A DNA stretch of 64,000 nt, taken from Nitrospinaceae bacterium. GTDB taxonomy: Bacteria > Nitrospinota > Nitrospinia > Nitrospinales > VA-1. The translations under genes were made by a program, and so were the position numbers. Position 1 is the stretch's first letter. Every line of letters begins with the position of its first letter. The notes below the pieces were generated by a model. That model was not told the DNA's origin. It searched no databases and saw only the letters and a list, made by a program, of their open reading frames with translations. Of the stretch, positions 56,311 through 64,000 are shown piece by piece. Location of the stretch: contig JAJDAY010000026.1 of NCBI GenBank assembly GCA_029261655.1, positions 62,001 to 126,000 of the forward strand. Reading direction: 5' to 3'.

Positions 56311-56745
56311 ATGTATGGACCCATGGACCTGACCCAGACATTTCCACGCAGTCCCAAAGATAAAATGAGCGGTCTCGTTCATCTCCCCCGGATGATCGAC
56401 AAGGCCCACGCCAGCAAAAAAAATACTTTGGGAGAATATATTTTTCCCTGTCCTCTGGACCAGATTATTTTAGACTTTCTTGAAGTAGACGCGGATGAAT
56501 GGGTGCGTCAGGTGGATTCACAAAATGAAGAACAACTGAATCGATGGGTTTTGAATAAATGTCGTTCGCATCAGCCAGACACAATAGAAAACGTCAATAA
56601 GCAAATTCTGGAACGCCAACCCGACAACGAAGAACGCTGGAAACGTTTTTATGAATTGCGGGATAACATTGATTCATCCCGAAAAGATATCACCACATGG
56701 GTCGATCTTATTGACCTGGAAGAAGGCCGTCTCTCGCCCGGTTGA
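56311..56745 (+). CDS. DUF5069 family protein
   Basis: Protein of 144 aa, or 140 aa if it starts at ATG 56323 (MDLTQTFPRSP), which is the usual family start. Signature pieces are LVHLPRMIDKAHA, TLGEYIFPCPLDQIILDFL and VDADEW. DUF5069 occurs in several phyla and has no known function. It is a soluble, mostly helical protein. It lies 45 bp after the LRR gene and 77 bp before the PBP1A gene. Confidence 0.8.
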   Translation: MYGPMDLTQTFPRSPKDKMSGLVHLPRMIDKAHASKKNTLGEYIFPCPLDQIILDFLEVDADEWVRQVDSQNEEQLNRWVLNKCRSHQPDTIENVNKQILERQPDNEERWKRFYELRDNIDSSRKDITTWVDLIDLEEGRLSPG

Positions 56746-56822
56746 AATTTACTGGAAAGAGTCGCATCTCCCCAGCCATTAAAATTAGATACTGGTTTGG
56801 CAAATCTTGAAACTCCCATTTT

Positions 56823-59243
56823 ATGAATAAAATTTTCAAAAACCAACATTCGGCAAAAAAAACTCCCCGAAAAAAACGCCGGACTTTTTGGCAAACTTTT
56901 GCCATTGGTTGTTTGTTTCTAAGCTTTGCGGTTCTTCTACTTTCTTCCATCGGAGCGGCCGTCCTTTATTTTAAGTACTCGAAAGAACTGCCCGATGTCC
57001 GTATGCTGAAGGAATTTCAACCCAGCACGATCACCAAACTATATTCAGACAGTGATGAACTGATCGCGGAATTCTACATCGAAAAAAGAATACTGATCCC
57101 GCAAGAAAAAATTCCCCTGAAAATGAAACAAGCGACGCTGGCCGTCGAAGATTCCCACTTTTATTACCACTTCGGGATCGACCCCAAAGCAATCACCCGG
57201 GCGTTCATCACTAATTTCAAAGCGGGGCGAGTTGTCGAAGGGGGAAGCACCATCACCCAGCAGTTGGCCAAAACACTGTTTCTCACCCGCGACCGAAACA
57301 TTTCCCGGAAAATAAAAGAAGCGATTTTAGCCATTCGCTTAGAACTTATCTTTTCCAAAGATGAAATCCTTGAGATATACCTCAACCAGATTTATTACGG
57401 CCACGGAAGCTATGGAATCGAGGCCGCCTCCCGGACCTATTTTGGAAAATCGGCTGAGAACCTTACGATTGAAGAATGCGCCCTGCTTGCCAGCCTTCCC
57501 AAAGCACCCAATAATTACACACCCTACCGCCATCCCGAACGGGCTAAAAAAAGACGCAACCACGCCCTTCGAAGAATGGAAACGCTTGGGTTCATCACCC
57601 CGGAACAGGCAGAAGAAGGCCAGAAAGCGGAATTTAATTTGGGCGAAATCACCGGCATGCTCAACCGTGCCCCTTATTTTGTGGAATACATCCGGCAGTT
57701 TCTTCAGGAAACCTATGGAAGCAACCAAATTTATCGGGAGGGATTGGGGGTTTATACGACCCTGAATATCGATTTCCAGGAAGTGGCCCAGCAAGCCATC
57801 CAGAACAACCTGTTGATAGCCGACAAACGCTATGGTTATCGCGGCCCACTGGGGACGGTCGATTTATCCGAGAATCCCTTTACCATCCAAAACACACTTC
57901 GGGAACTCAACGGTTTATCGGAAGATGAAGAAATCACCCTTGAAAAAGACGTTACCCTGAAAGGGGCCGTTCTCGAAGTAACAGACGATGATGTTCTGGT
58001 AGGACTGGGAAAGCACGAAGGTATTATTGAGCTTAAAGACATGGACTGGGCGAGAAAGCCCAATATCCTTGTAGATGGGAGATGGGCAAAAATTGCCAGC
58101 GCAAAAAGGGCATTGTCTCCCGGAGACCTGATCCTTGTAAAAGTCCTGGGGTCCAGGGAAGAGGACATGCGTTGGTCGCTCAGCCTGGAACAGGAACCCT
58201 CTGTGCAAGCCGGCCTCATCAGCCTGGAAACGGGAACGGGCCATATCAAGGCGATGGTGGGCGGTTATAGTTTTTCAAAAAGTCAGTTCAATCGGGCGGT
58301 CCAGGCCCTCCGGCAACCAGGGTCCGCTTTCAAACCCATCATTTACGCTTCTGCCATTAAAGAAGGATTCACCCCGGCAAGCATCGTCATCGACTCCCCG
58401 ATTATCTTCAAGGAGAAAATAGATGCCTTTGACAAATGGAAGCCTGTCAACTTTGAAAAAAAATTCTACGGTCCCACTTCTCTTAGAACCGCATTGACCC
58501 ACTCCCGCAATATTGTAACGGTAAAACTACTTCAGGAAATTGGCGTTGGCCGGGCCATTAAGATGGCGCGCGAACTCGGCATCACCTCTCCGCTCTCAAA
58601 CAACCTGTCCATTTCACTGGGATCGTCGGGAATGACACTTATGGAGCTCACATCCGCCTACTCCGCGTTTGCCAACCGGGGGGAGAGAATTTCTCCCATT
58701 GCGGTGCGCCTGATCGAAAACAGAACCGGGGATTTACTTTACTCTGCGCAACCGGAAGTCACACAACCTATCTCCAGCGGTCTGGCTTACACGATCACCA
58801 GCCTGATGCAAAGTGTGGTGCAAGACGGCACCGCAAAAAAGGTCAAGGTTCTCAATCGGCCCATAGCGGCTAAAACCGGAACCACAAATAATAATGTGGA
58901 CGCATGGTTTATTGGGTTCTCACCGGAAATCGTGACCGGAGTCTGGGTGGGTCGAGACGACTACGAACCTCTGGGAGTCAATGAAACCGGATCGAGGGCA
59001 GCCATCCCTATCTGGCTACAATATATGAAGCATGTCCTTCAAGACAGTCCCAAGCTGAATTTTCCAGAATCCAGGGATATTATTTTCACAAAGATCAACC
59101 CGGAAACGGGTGACAAAGCCAACTTCAGAGAATCGGGTTCCAGGTTCGAAGCTTTTATGGATGACTTTAGAGACGAGGTAAATGAAGACGAACTGGAAAC
59201 CGGCCTGGAGGATATTTCACTTCTGAAAGAAGAAACCTTTTGA
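56823..59243 (+). CDS. mrcA: Penicillin-binding protein 1A (bifunctional)
   Basis: Protein of 806 aa, class A PBP. A basic N-terminus and membrane helix (about 24-50) precede the glycosyltransferase domain, with the catalytic Glu in VEDSHFYYHFGID, GGSTITQQLAKTLFL and EIYLNQIYYGHGSYGI. An OB-like insert (about 330-420) follows. The transpeptidase domain has the serine box GSAFKP, the SRN triad and KTGTTNNN. It polymerises and cross-links peptidoglycan. The gene converges with an LpoA-like protein gene. Confidence 0.92.
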   Translation: MNKIFKNQHSAKKTPRKKRRTFWQTFAIGCLFLSFAVLLLSSIGAAVLYFKYSKELPDVRMLKEFQPSTITKLYSDSDELIAEFYIEKRILIPQEKIPLKMKQATLAVEDSHFYYHFGIDPKAITRAFITNFKAGRVVEGGSTITQQLAKTLFLTRDRNISRKIKEAILAIRLELIFSKDEILEIYLNQIYYGHGSYGIEAASRTYFGKSAENLTIEECALLASLPKAPNNYTPYRHPERAKKRRNHALRRMETLGFITPEQAEEGQKAEFNLGEITGMLNRAPYFVEYIRQFLQETYGSNQIYREGLGVYTTLNIDFQEVAQQAIQNNLLIADKRYGYRGPLGTVDLSENPFTIQNTLRELNGLSEDEEITLEKDVTLKGAVLEVTDDDVLVGLGKHEGIIELKDMDWARKPNILVDGRWAKIASAKRALSPGDLILVKVLGSREEDMRWSLSLEQEPSVQAGLISLETGTGHIKAMVGGYSFSKSQFNRAVQALRQPGSAFKPIIYASAIKEGFTPASIVIDSPIIFKEKIDAFDKWKPVNFEKKFYGPTSLRTALTHSRNIVTVKLLQEIGVGRAIKMARELGITSPLSNNLSISLGSSGMTLMELTSAYSAFANRGERISPIAVRLIENRTGDLLYSAQPEVTQPISSGLAYTITSLMQSVVQDGTAKKVKVLNRPIAAKTGTTNNNVDAWFIGFSPEIVTGVWVGRDDYEPLGVNETGSRAAIPIWLQYMKHVLQDSPKLNFPESRDIIFTKINPETGDKANFRESGSRFEAFMDDFRDEVNEDELETGLEDISLLKEETF

Positions 59244-59316
59244 TCGGGAGCTGAAAGTGGAGGAAACGGGAAGAAACTTAACACGAACTCCCCTCTTTAA
59301 GGCGAGTTTCAGACGT

Positions 59317-61323
59317 TCAATCCATTTGCTGGACTTTTCTGTTTTTGATGCGCAAAGTAAATAACTTCTTTTCAGAATCCCCCGTTGGAAGAAGCGTGGT
59401 CGTCCCGGAGATACCCGGATAATTTTCAACGCCATTCAGGCGTTCCTTCACCTTGATACGGTTATCCGCACCCTCAAGGATACCTTGAATTATTATATTT
59501 GCGCTGTCATACGCTTGGGCCGAATGAAGGGTGGGTTCCTTTCCAAACGTTGCTTTAAAAGCCTCTACATATTTTTGCACTCCCAGTCTATTGGAATCGG
59601 TAAAAAAACCATCCACATAAAACCCATCCTTAATATATTTTCCGGCATTTTTGACCAGTTTGGGGGAATTCCAGCCATTGGCACCCAATAGAACCACGTT
59701 ATCAATATTGTAGAAAACCAGTTGTGGGACGATGAGGCCCACTTTGTCATAAAACCCTGGAATGAAAATAGCATCGTAATTCAGTTCCAGCGAGGTCTTG
59801 AAATTTTCAATATTTTCATTATTCCAATGTCCCATGTCCACAATTGGGCGCGACAACGTTCCCACCCCTTCATCGACAGCCCCATTAAAGAGGTCATCTC
59901 TGGCGAGTTTTTCCAGCTGTTTATCAGGAAGGCCTCCCAACTCCAAAATTTGTGAGCGAAAATCGGTTTGTTTTCGGTCATAGGAAACGGTTGCGACCAC
60001 CTCGCCGCCCAGAGATTCCACTTCTTCTTTAAAGAGCTTGCTAAATTCAATGCCATAACTTTCCACAGGATATAAAATAGCAAATCGCCGAAGATGCAAC
60101 TGATTGATCGAATATTGCGCCAGAAACCTGGCCTGAATCCCCCTGGTGAGGGCGTTTCGGAATATAAAAGGACTCAGCTCAGGAAGCCCGTCCGAAGAAG
60201 CCGTCGGCGTGAACACCGGAATTTGAAACCTGTCAACAATCGGAACGATTTCCTTGATCTCTCCGCTTAAAACCGGACCGATGATGCCCGCCATATTAGG
60301 GTCTCCCGCCAAATCGGCAATAATGCCGGTCAATGGCGCCCCGGTAGCAGAATCCTTAACCGCAAGTTCCACTCTTTCCTTGGCAGAACTTCCCAACTGG
60401 TTGAGCGCCAGTTGGATTCCCTGCAGGACCTGTTGACCGACAACGGCACGTTTTCCCGTCAACGGCAAAACCGCTCCGACACGAACCTTCCCTTTGGGGT
60501 TCGTTTCGAGGGATTTCAGTTGCTTCAAAATCATGGGTCTCTCAGGATGGTCGGGAAACCTGGCAACAAAATCCGCGGATAATTTTTGAAAATTGGAGAT
60601 ATCTCTCTGGTTTCTGTTAATTGCAATCAGTTTGAGCAACAACAGGTCGGCAGGAAATCCGCTTGGATAGTTTCGGATTAAAGAAGCGATCGCGTCTTCA
60701 GAAAGGCTTTCATTGATAATATTTTTAACGCTTTCCAGCGCAAAGTTTTTAATCTCCCGGTTTTCATTTTGAGAGTAAACGCGGACCAGTTTTTCTATCG
60801 CTTCGGGATAATCAAGTTTCTTCTCATCGAGCTTTCCCAGATAGAATTGTGCCTGCCAACGCAATTTGATGTCCGGGTGCGTCCCCGTCACCTGGCGAAA
60901 AAACCCTTCCGCCTCGAAAGAATGGCCCAACTCGTAATGACACTCTCCCATCAAAAAACGCACATGGCTCAGGGAGGTGCTGTCTGGAAAATTTTCTATC
61001 AAAATCCGGTAATACCTGAGAGCGGTTGAAAAGGATCGATTCGCCTGATCCAATTGTCCCAATCGATACAAAACCCGACTGGCTTTTACCCCTTGGGGAT
61101 GAGAGTCGATATATTCCTGATAAAGTGGGCGGGCCTTTTCCATATCTCCCGCATGAAAAAAACTTTCAGCCTGACGAAAAGAATCTGTCAAACCGGGCTT
61201 GTCATTAAAAGGCGCCGCAAAAATCAGAGGAGACAAAAAAACCAGGAAAATGCCGGTCAACCACAAACACAGAAAGGTCTTGCCGGAAGAATAATGAATA
61301 TTTATGGGGAATCGAGCCTTCAT
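59317..61323 (-). CDS. LpoA-like two-domain periplasmic protein (TPR plus type I binding-protein fold)
   Basis: Protein of about 668 aa. A signal peptide (CLWLTGIFLVFLSPLIFA) is followed by TPR-like repeats (about 30-280: FRQAESFFHAGDMEKARPLY, LGQLDQANRSFSTALRYY) and a Peripla_BP_6-type domain (about 290-660: RVGAVLPLTGKRAVVGQQVLQG, GVGTLSRPI). This combination, TPR then binding-protein fold, is that of LpoA, which activates PBP1A in enterobacteria. There is no lipobox here. The start at ATG 61323 fits the signal; a longer frame extends to 61398. It lies opposite the PBP1A gene. Confidence 0.78.
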   Translation of the reverse strand: MKARFPINIHYSSGKTFLCLWLTGIFLVFLSPLIFAAPFNDKPGLTDSFRQAESFFHAGDMEKARPLYQEYIDSHPQGVKASRVLYRLGQLDQANRSFSTALRYYRILIENFPDSTSLSHVRFLMGECHYELGHSFEAEGFFRQVTGTHPDIKLRWQAQFYLGKLDEKKLDYPEAIEKLVRVYSQNENREIKNFALESVKNIINESLSEDAIASLIRNYPSGFPADLLLLKLIAINRNQRDISNFQKLSADFVARFPDHPERPMILKQLKSLETNPKGKVRVGAVLPLTGKRAVVGQQVLQGIQLALNQLGSSAKERVELAVKDSATGAPLTGIIADLAGDPNMAGIIGPVLSGEIKEIVPIVDRFQIPVFTPTASSDGLPELSPFIFRNALTRGIQARFLAQYSINQLHLRRFAILYPVESYGIEFSKLFKEEVESLGGEVVATVSYDRKQTDFRSQILELGGLPDKQLEKLARDDLFNGAVDEGVGTLSRPIVDMGHWNNENIENFKTSLELNYDAIFIPGFYDKVGLIVPQLVFYNIDNVVLLGANGWNSPKLVKNAGKYIKDGFYVDGFFTDSNRLGVQKYVEAFKATFGKEPTLHSAQAYDSANIIIQGILEGADNRIKVKERLNGVENYPGISGTTTLLPTGDSEKKLFTLRIKNRKVQQMD

Positions 61324-61404
61324 ATCAGTATTAAACAGGGGTGAAATTTTGCAAAACGTTCCCGTCTGTGAAGAACAGACCGGGTCTAAAGCAAGCAAAT
61401 GGGG

Positions 61405-62802
61405 TCAACTGTCCGGTTCTTCCTTCCCCTTGAGTTTATGCTTTTGAATGCGATATCGCATAGACCGAAAGCTAAGATTCAACTGTTTAGCGGCTTTGTT
61501 GATGATGCCGTTGGACTGGTCCAAAGCGCCGCTGAGCATTTTCTTTTCGATCTGATCCAGGGTCTTCTCCAAGTCAACCGGTTGATCGGTCGACGGCAAT
61601 GAAACTTCCGAAGACGGTTCCGTGTCACCCGATATTGTATCAGGCAAACTGGAAACCTGGATCGTGTCGCCAACCTCTAGCACAACCGCCCGCTCGATCA
61701 CATTTTCCAGTTCACGGACATTTCCGGGCCATGAATATTTTTCCATCAAACTCATGGCGTCGGGATGAATTCCCTTGATTTTATTTTCATCCTGGCGGTC
61801 TTCATTATACTTGGAAATAAAATGGGCGGTCAGCAACGGAATGTCCTCCACCCTGTCGCGCAATGGAGGAATTTCAACAGGAATGACGTTCAGTCGATAA
61901 AAAAGATCTTCGCGGAAAGTTTTATTTTTGACCGCTTTGGCTAAATCCACATTGGATGCGGCGATAATTCTCAGATCAACACTGATAGGGCTTTGCCCTC
62001 CAAGGCGCATTATTTCCCGTTCCTGCAGAACCCTCAGCAATTTAACCTGAATGTTGAGCGGGGCTTCCCCCACTTCATCCAGAAAAAAAGTACCCTTGCT
62101 GGCCGATTCCATCAACCCCACTTTAGAGGAATCTGCCCCGGTGAAAGCTCCCTTTTCATGGCCGAACAATTCGCTTTCCAATAAATTTTCAGGAACCGCA
62201 CCGCAGTTTATGGAAATAAAAGGATAATTTTTTCTAGCTCCGTTAAAATGAATCGCCTTGGCAACAAGTTCTTTCCCGGTACCACTCTCTCCCCCGATCA
62301 AAATCGTGGCGTTGCTGTCCGCTACTTTTTCAATCAAATTGAAAACTTTCTGCATGGCAGGACTACTGCCAACAAAATTTTCAAACCCGAATTTGTCTTT
62401 CAGCGCGGTTTTCAGGTATTGATTTTGATCGGCCAAAGTTTTTTTTTCGATGGCATTTTTGACGGTGAGCTGAAGATCCTCAACATTGAACGGCTTGGAA
62501 ATATAATCGTAAGCGCCCTTCTTCATCGCTTCGACGGCGGTTTCAGCGGATGCATAGGCTGTCATCAATACGACGGGAGTGATGGGGTTGTGCTCCTTGA
62601 CAGCCTCCAGAACCTCGATGCCGTTGGCTTTTTTCATCCTGAAATCCGTGAGCACCAGATCAAATTCTTTTTCCAGGATCAGCTTAACGGCTTTTTCCCC
62701 GCTACTGGCTGTGTCCACAGAGTAACCCTCGTTCTCTAACATTATGGTTAGAAAATCGCGCAAACTCTTTTCATCATCTACGACAAGAATCGAATTCATC
62801 AT
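61405..62802 (-). CDS. Sigma-54-dependent response regulator, NtrC/PilR type
   Basis: Protein of 465 aa. Receiver domain (about 5-120) with phospho-Asp in LVLTDFRMK, then an AAA+ domain with Walker A GESGTGKE, the sigma-54 contact loop GAFTGAD and FFLDEVGE, and a Fis-like helix-turn-helix at the end (LNLSFRSMRYRIQKHKLK). It should switch on sigma-54 promoters when phosphorylated. No partner kinase is next to it, so it is possibly in another locus. It lies 82 bp upstream of the LpoA-like gene and reads leftward toward it, which may indicate one transcript. Confidence 0.92.
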   Translation of the reverse strand: MMNSILVVDDEKSLRDFLTIMLENEGYSVDTASSGEKAVKLILEKEFDLVLTDFRMKKANGIEVLEAVKEHNPITPVVLMTAYASAETAVEAMKKGAYDYISKPFNVEDLQLTVKNAIEKKTLADQNQYLKTALKDKFGFENFVGSSPAMQKVFNLIEKVADSNATILIGGESGTGKELVAKAIHFNGARKNYPFISINCGAVPENLLESELFGHEKGAFTGADSSKVGLMESASKGTFFLDEVGEAPLNIQVKLLRVLQEREIMRLGGQSPISVDLRIIAASNVDLAKAVKNKTFREDLFYRLNVIPVEIPPLRDRVEDIPLLTAHFISKYNEDRQDENKIKGIHPDAMSLMEKYSWPGNVRELENVIERAVVLEVGDTIQVSSLPDTISGDTEPSSEVSLPSTDQPVDLEKTLDQIEKKMLSGALDQSNGIINKAAKQLNLSFRSMRYRIQKHKLKGKEEPDS

Positions 62803-62922
62803 TCAGGGGATCGAAAAAAGGTGAATACTTCGAGGCACTCTAAAAATTTACTCTGAATAAAAGAACAAATCAAGTGCGGGAGAAATTATAGAATGAAATC
62901 GCTGGTAAACGGGGCTATTAAA

Positions 62923-64000
62923 TTATTTTTTACCATAGGCGTCGGAATAAATTTTCAACCGCAAGGCGTTGAGGCGAATGAAACCTTCCGCGTCATCCTG
63001 ACGATAACCGTCGTCTTCTTCAAACGTTGCGATTTTTTCATCGTAAAGCGATTTAACAGCCTTCCTTCCCGTGACGATGCAACTTCCCTTGAACAGTTTC
63101 AGTCGTGCCGTTCCATAAACCATTTTCTGAGTCTCGTCGATCGTCTTCTGCATCAATTCCCGTTCGGGGGAATACCAGAAACCATTATAAATGGCCTTGG
63201 CATAATCTGGAATCATGCAATCCCGAAGATACATGACTTCCCTGTCCAGTGTCAGCGACTCAACCGCCCGGTGAGCGACGTGCAGGATGGTCCCACCCGG
63301 TGTTTCGTAAATTCCCCGGGATTTCATGCCGACAAACCGGTTCTCTACGATATCAATGCGCCCGATGCCGTTTTTTCCACCCACTTCATTGAGCCTGGTC
63401 AGCAGGCTGGCCGGGCTCATACGTTCGCCGTTGATCGCCACAGGGTCGCCCGCTTCGTACTCAATTTCGACGCTTGTGGGTTTGTCGGGAGCCTTTTCCG
63501 GCGCGACGCTCAACCGGAACATATCTTCATCGGGAGCATACCAGGGGTCTTCCAGCACCCCGCCCTCGAAGCTGATGTGGAACAAATTGCGGTCCATACT
63601 ATAAGGCTTGGCTTTGGTGACGGGCACGGGAATGCCGTGTTTTTTGGCGTAATCCATGAGAGCCGTCCGGGAAGTGAGATCCCAGTGCCGCCAGGGTGCG
63701 ATGATTTTGATATGCGGATTCAGAGTGTGGTAGGCCAGTTCAAAGCGAATCTGGTCGTTGCCTTTTCCGGTGGACCCATGACACACGCCATCGGCCTCTT
63801 CCTTGGCGGCGATTCTGATTTGCTCTTTTGCGATCAGGGGACGGGCTATGGCGGTTCCCAACAGATAATTGTTTTCATAAAACGCGTTGGCCCTGAGCAT
63901 GGGAAAAAGGAAATCCTTGGCAAACTCCTCCTTCAAGTCTTCGATATAAACCTTGGAGGCTCCTGTCTTAAGCGCTTTTTCCCGCACCGGGTCCAGTTCT
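62923..64000 (-). CDS. argG: Argininosuccinate synthase, N-terminus beyond the window
   Basis: Partial gene of about 359 codons; the first 40-50 residues, with the nucleotide-binding SGGLDTS loop, lie to the right of 64000. Visible marks are [40 protein letters not shown], and [13 protein letters not shown]. The enzyme joins citrulline and aspartate in arginine synthesis using ATP. It reads leftward and ends 120 bp from the NtrC-type gene. No terminator is obvious. Confidence 0.93.
   Translation of the reverse strand, partial: ELDPVREKALKTGASKVYIEDLKEEFAKDFLFPMLRANAFYENNYLLGTAIARPLIAKEQIRIAAKEEADGVCHGSTGKGNDQIRFELAYHTLNPHIKIIAPWRHWDLTSRTALMDYAKKHGIPVPVTKAKPYSMDRNLFHISFEGGVLEDPWYAPDEDMFRLSVAPEKAPDKPTSVEIEYEAGDPVAINGERMSPASLLTRLNEVGGKNGIGRIDIVENRFVGMKSRGIYETPGGTILHVAHRAVESLTLDREVMYLRDCMIPDYAKAIYNGFWYSPERELMQKTIDETQKMVYGTARLKLFKGSCIVTGRKAVKSLYDEKIATFEEDDGYRQDDAEGFIRLNALRLKIYSDAYGKK

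Overview
The window is bacterial chromosome, Gram-negative by its lipoproteins, TatA, c-type cytochromes and periplasmic proteins. The mix suggests a marine or sediment chemolithotroph or respirer: a sodium-type N-ATPase, a DASS transporter, split complex I genes, multihaem cytochromes, Amt, and alpha-glucan breakdown with GapN. Nitrospinota (Nitrospina relatives) or a neighbouring phylum is my best guess. This is inference from gene content only; no rRNA is present.

Layout. (1) 1-4080: metal-responsive operon with a MerR-type promoter, MerR regulator, DUF2933 protein, ICMT-like methyltransferase, CPC-type copper ATPase and DUF5676 protein. (2) 4153-10863: complete N-ATPase operon atpDCQRBEFAG with a two-glutamate c-subunit. 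(3) 10.9-17.3 kb: small proteins, gapN, glgP, a CBS protein and a DASS transporter, with traces of dead IS3 elements. (4) 17.5-24.5 kb: a stripped mobile element. It carries a dense TGGNCCA site array, primase-helicase, AlpA-like regulator, an unknown gene and a P4-type integrase. It ends in a 52-bp copy of the 3' part of tRNA-Pro(CGG), which is its attachment core. (5) 24.5-31.2 kb: accessory strip of small or unknown genes, including an EndA-like nuclease, a PH-SHOCT protein, a CBS protein and an IHF-excisionase-like fusion. It ends in a second, decayed copy of the same tRNA core, so this looks like an older tandem island at the same tRNA. (6) 31.2-35.1 kb: coiled-coil protein, DUF932 protein and an exported WSC-domain protein. 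(7) 35.3-40.7 kb: signalling cassette with a REC-TM-DUF1566 protein, hybrid histidine kinase, HDOD protein and a short partner. (8) 41.3-46 kb: Amt, two AT-rich membrane-associated genes (perhaps one broken gene) and a large exported TPR protein. (9) 46.1-51.8 kb: strong sigma70-like promoter, then nuoE-nuoG-nuoD without nuoF, and a flippase-like membrane protein. (10) 51.9-55.6 kb: TatA, tri- and pentahaem cytochromes, a TPR protein with a clear terminator, and a lipoprotein. (11) 55.8-64 kb: LRR and DUF5069 proteins, PBP1A convergent with an LpoA-like two-domain periplasmic protein, an NtrC-type regulator, and argG running off the right edge.

How it fits together. The N-ATPase and the DASS carrier point to a sodium cycle. 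GlgP and GapN would feed storage glucan into lower glycolysis with NADPH output. The complex I fragment and the cytochromes belong to respiration. The least ordinary things are the IHF-excisionase fusion, the TGGNCCA array beside a primase gene, the paired intact and decayed tRNA-Pro attachment cores, and the membrane-spanning REC-DUF1566 protein. An intact tRNA-Pro(CGG) was not found in the window. It may lie left of position 1, in which case the N-ATPase and copper operons could be island cargo.
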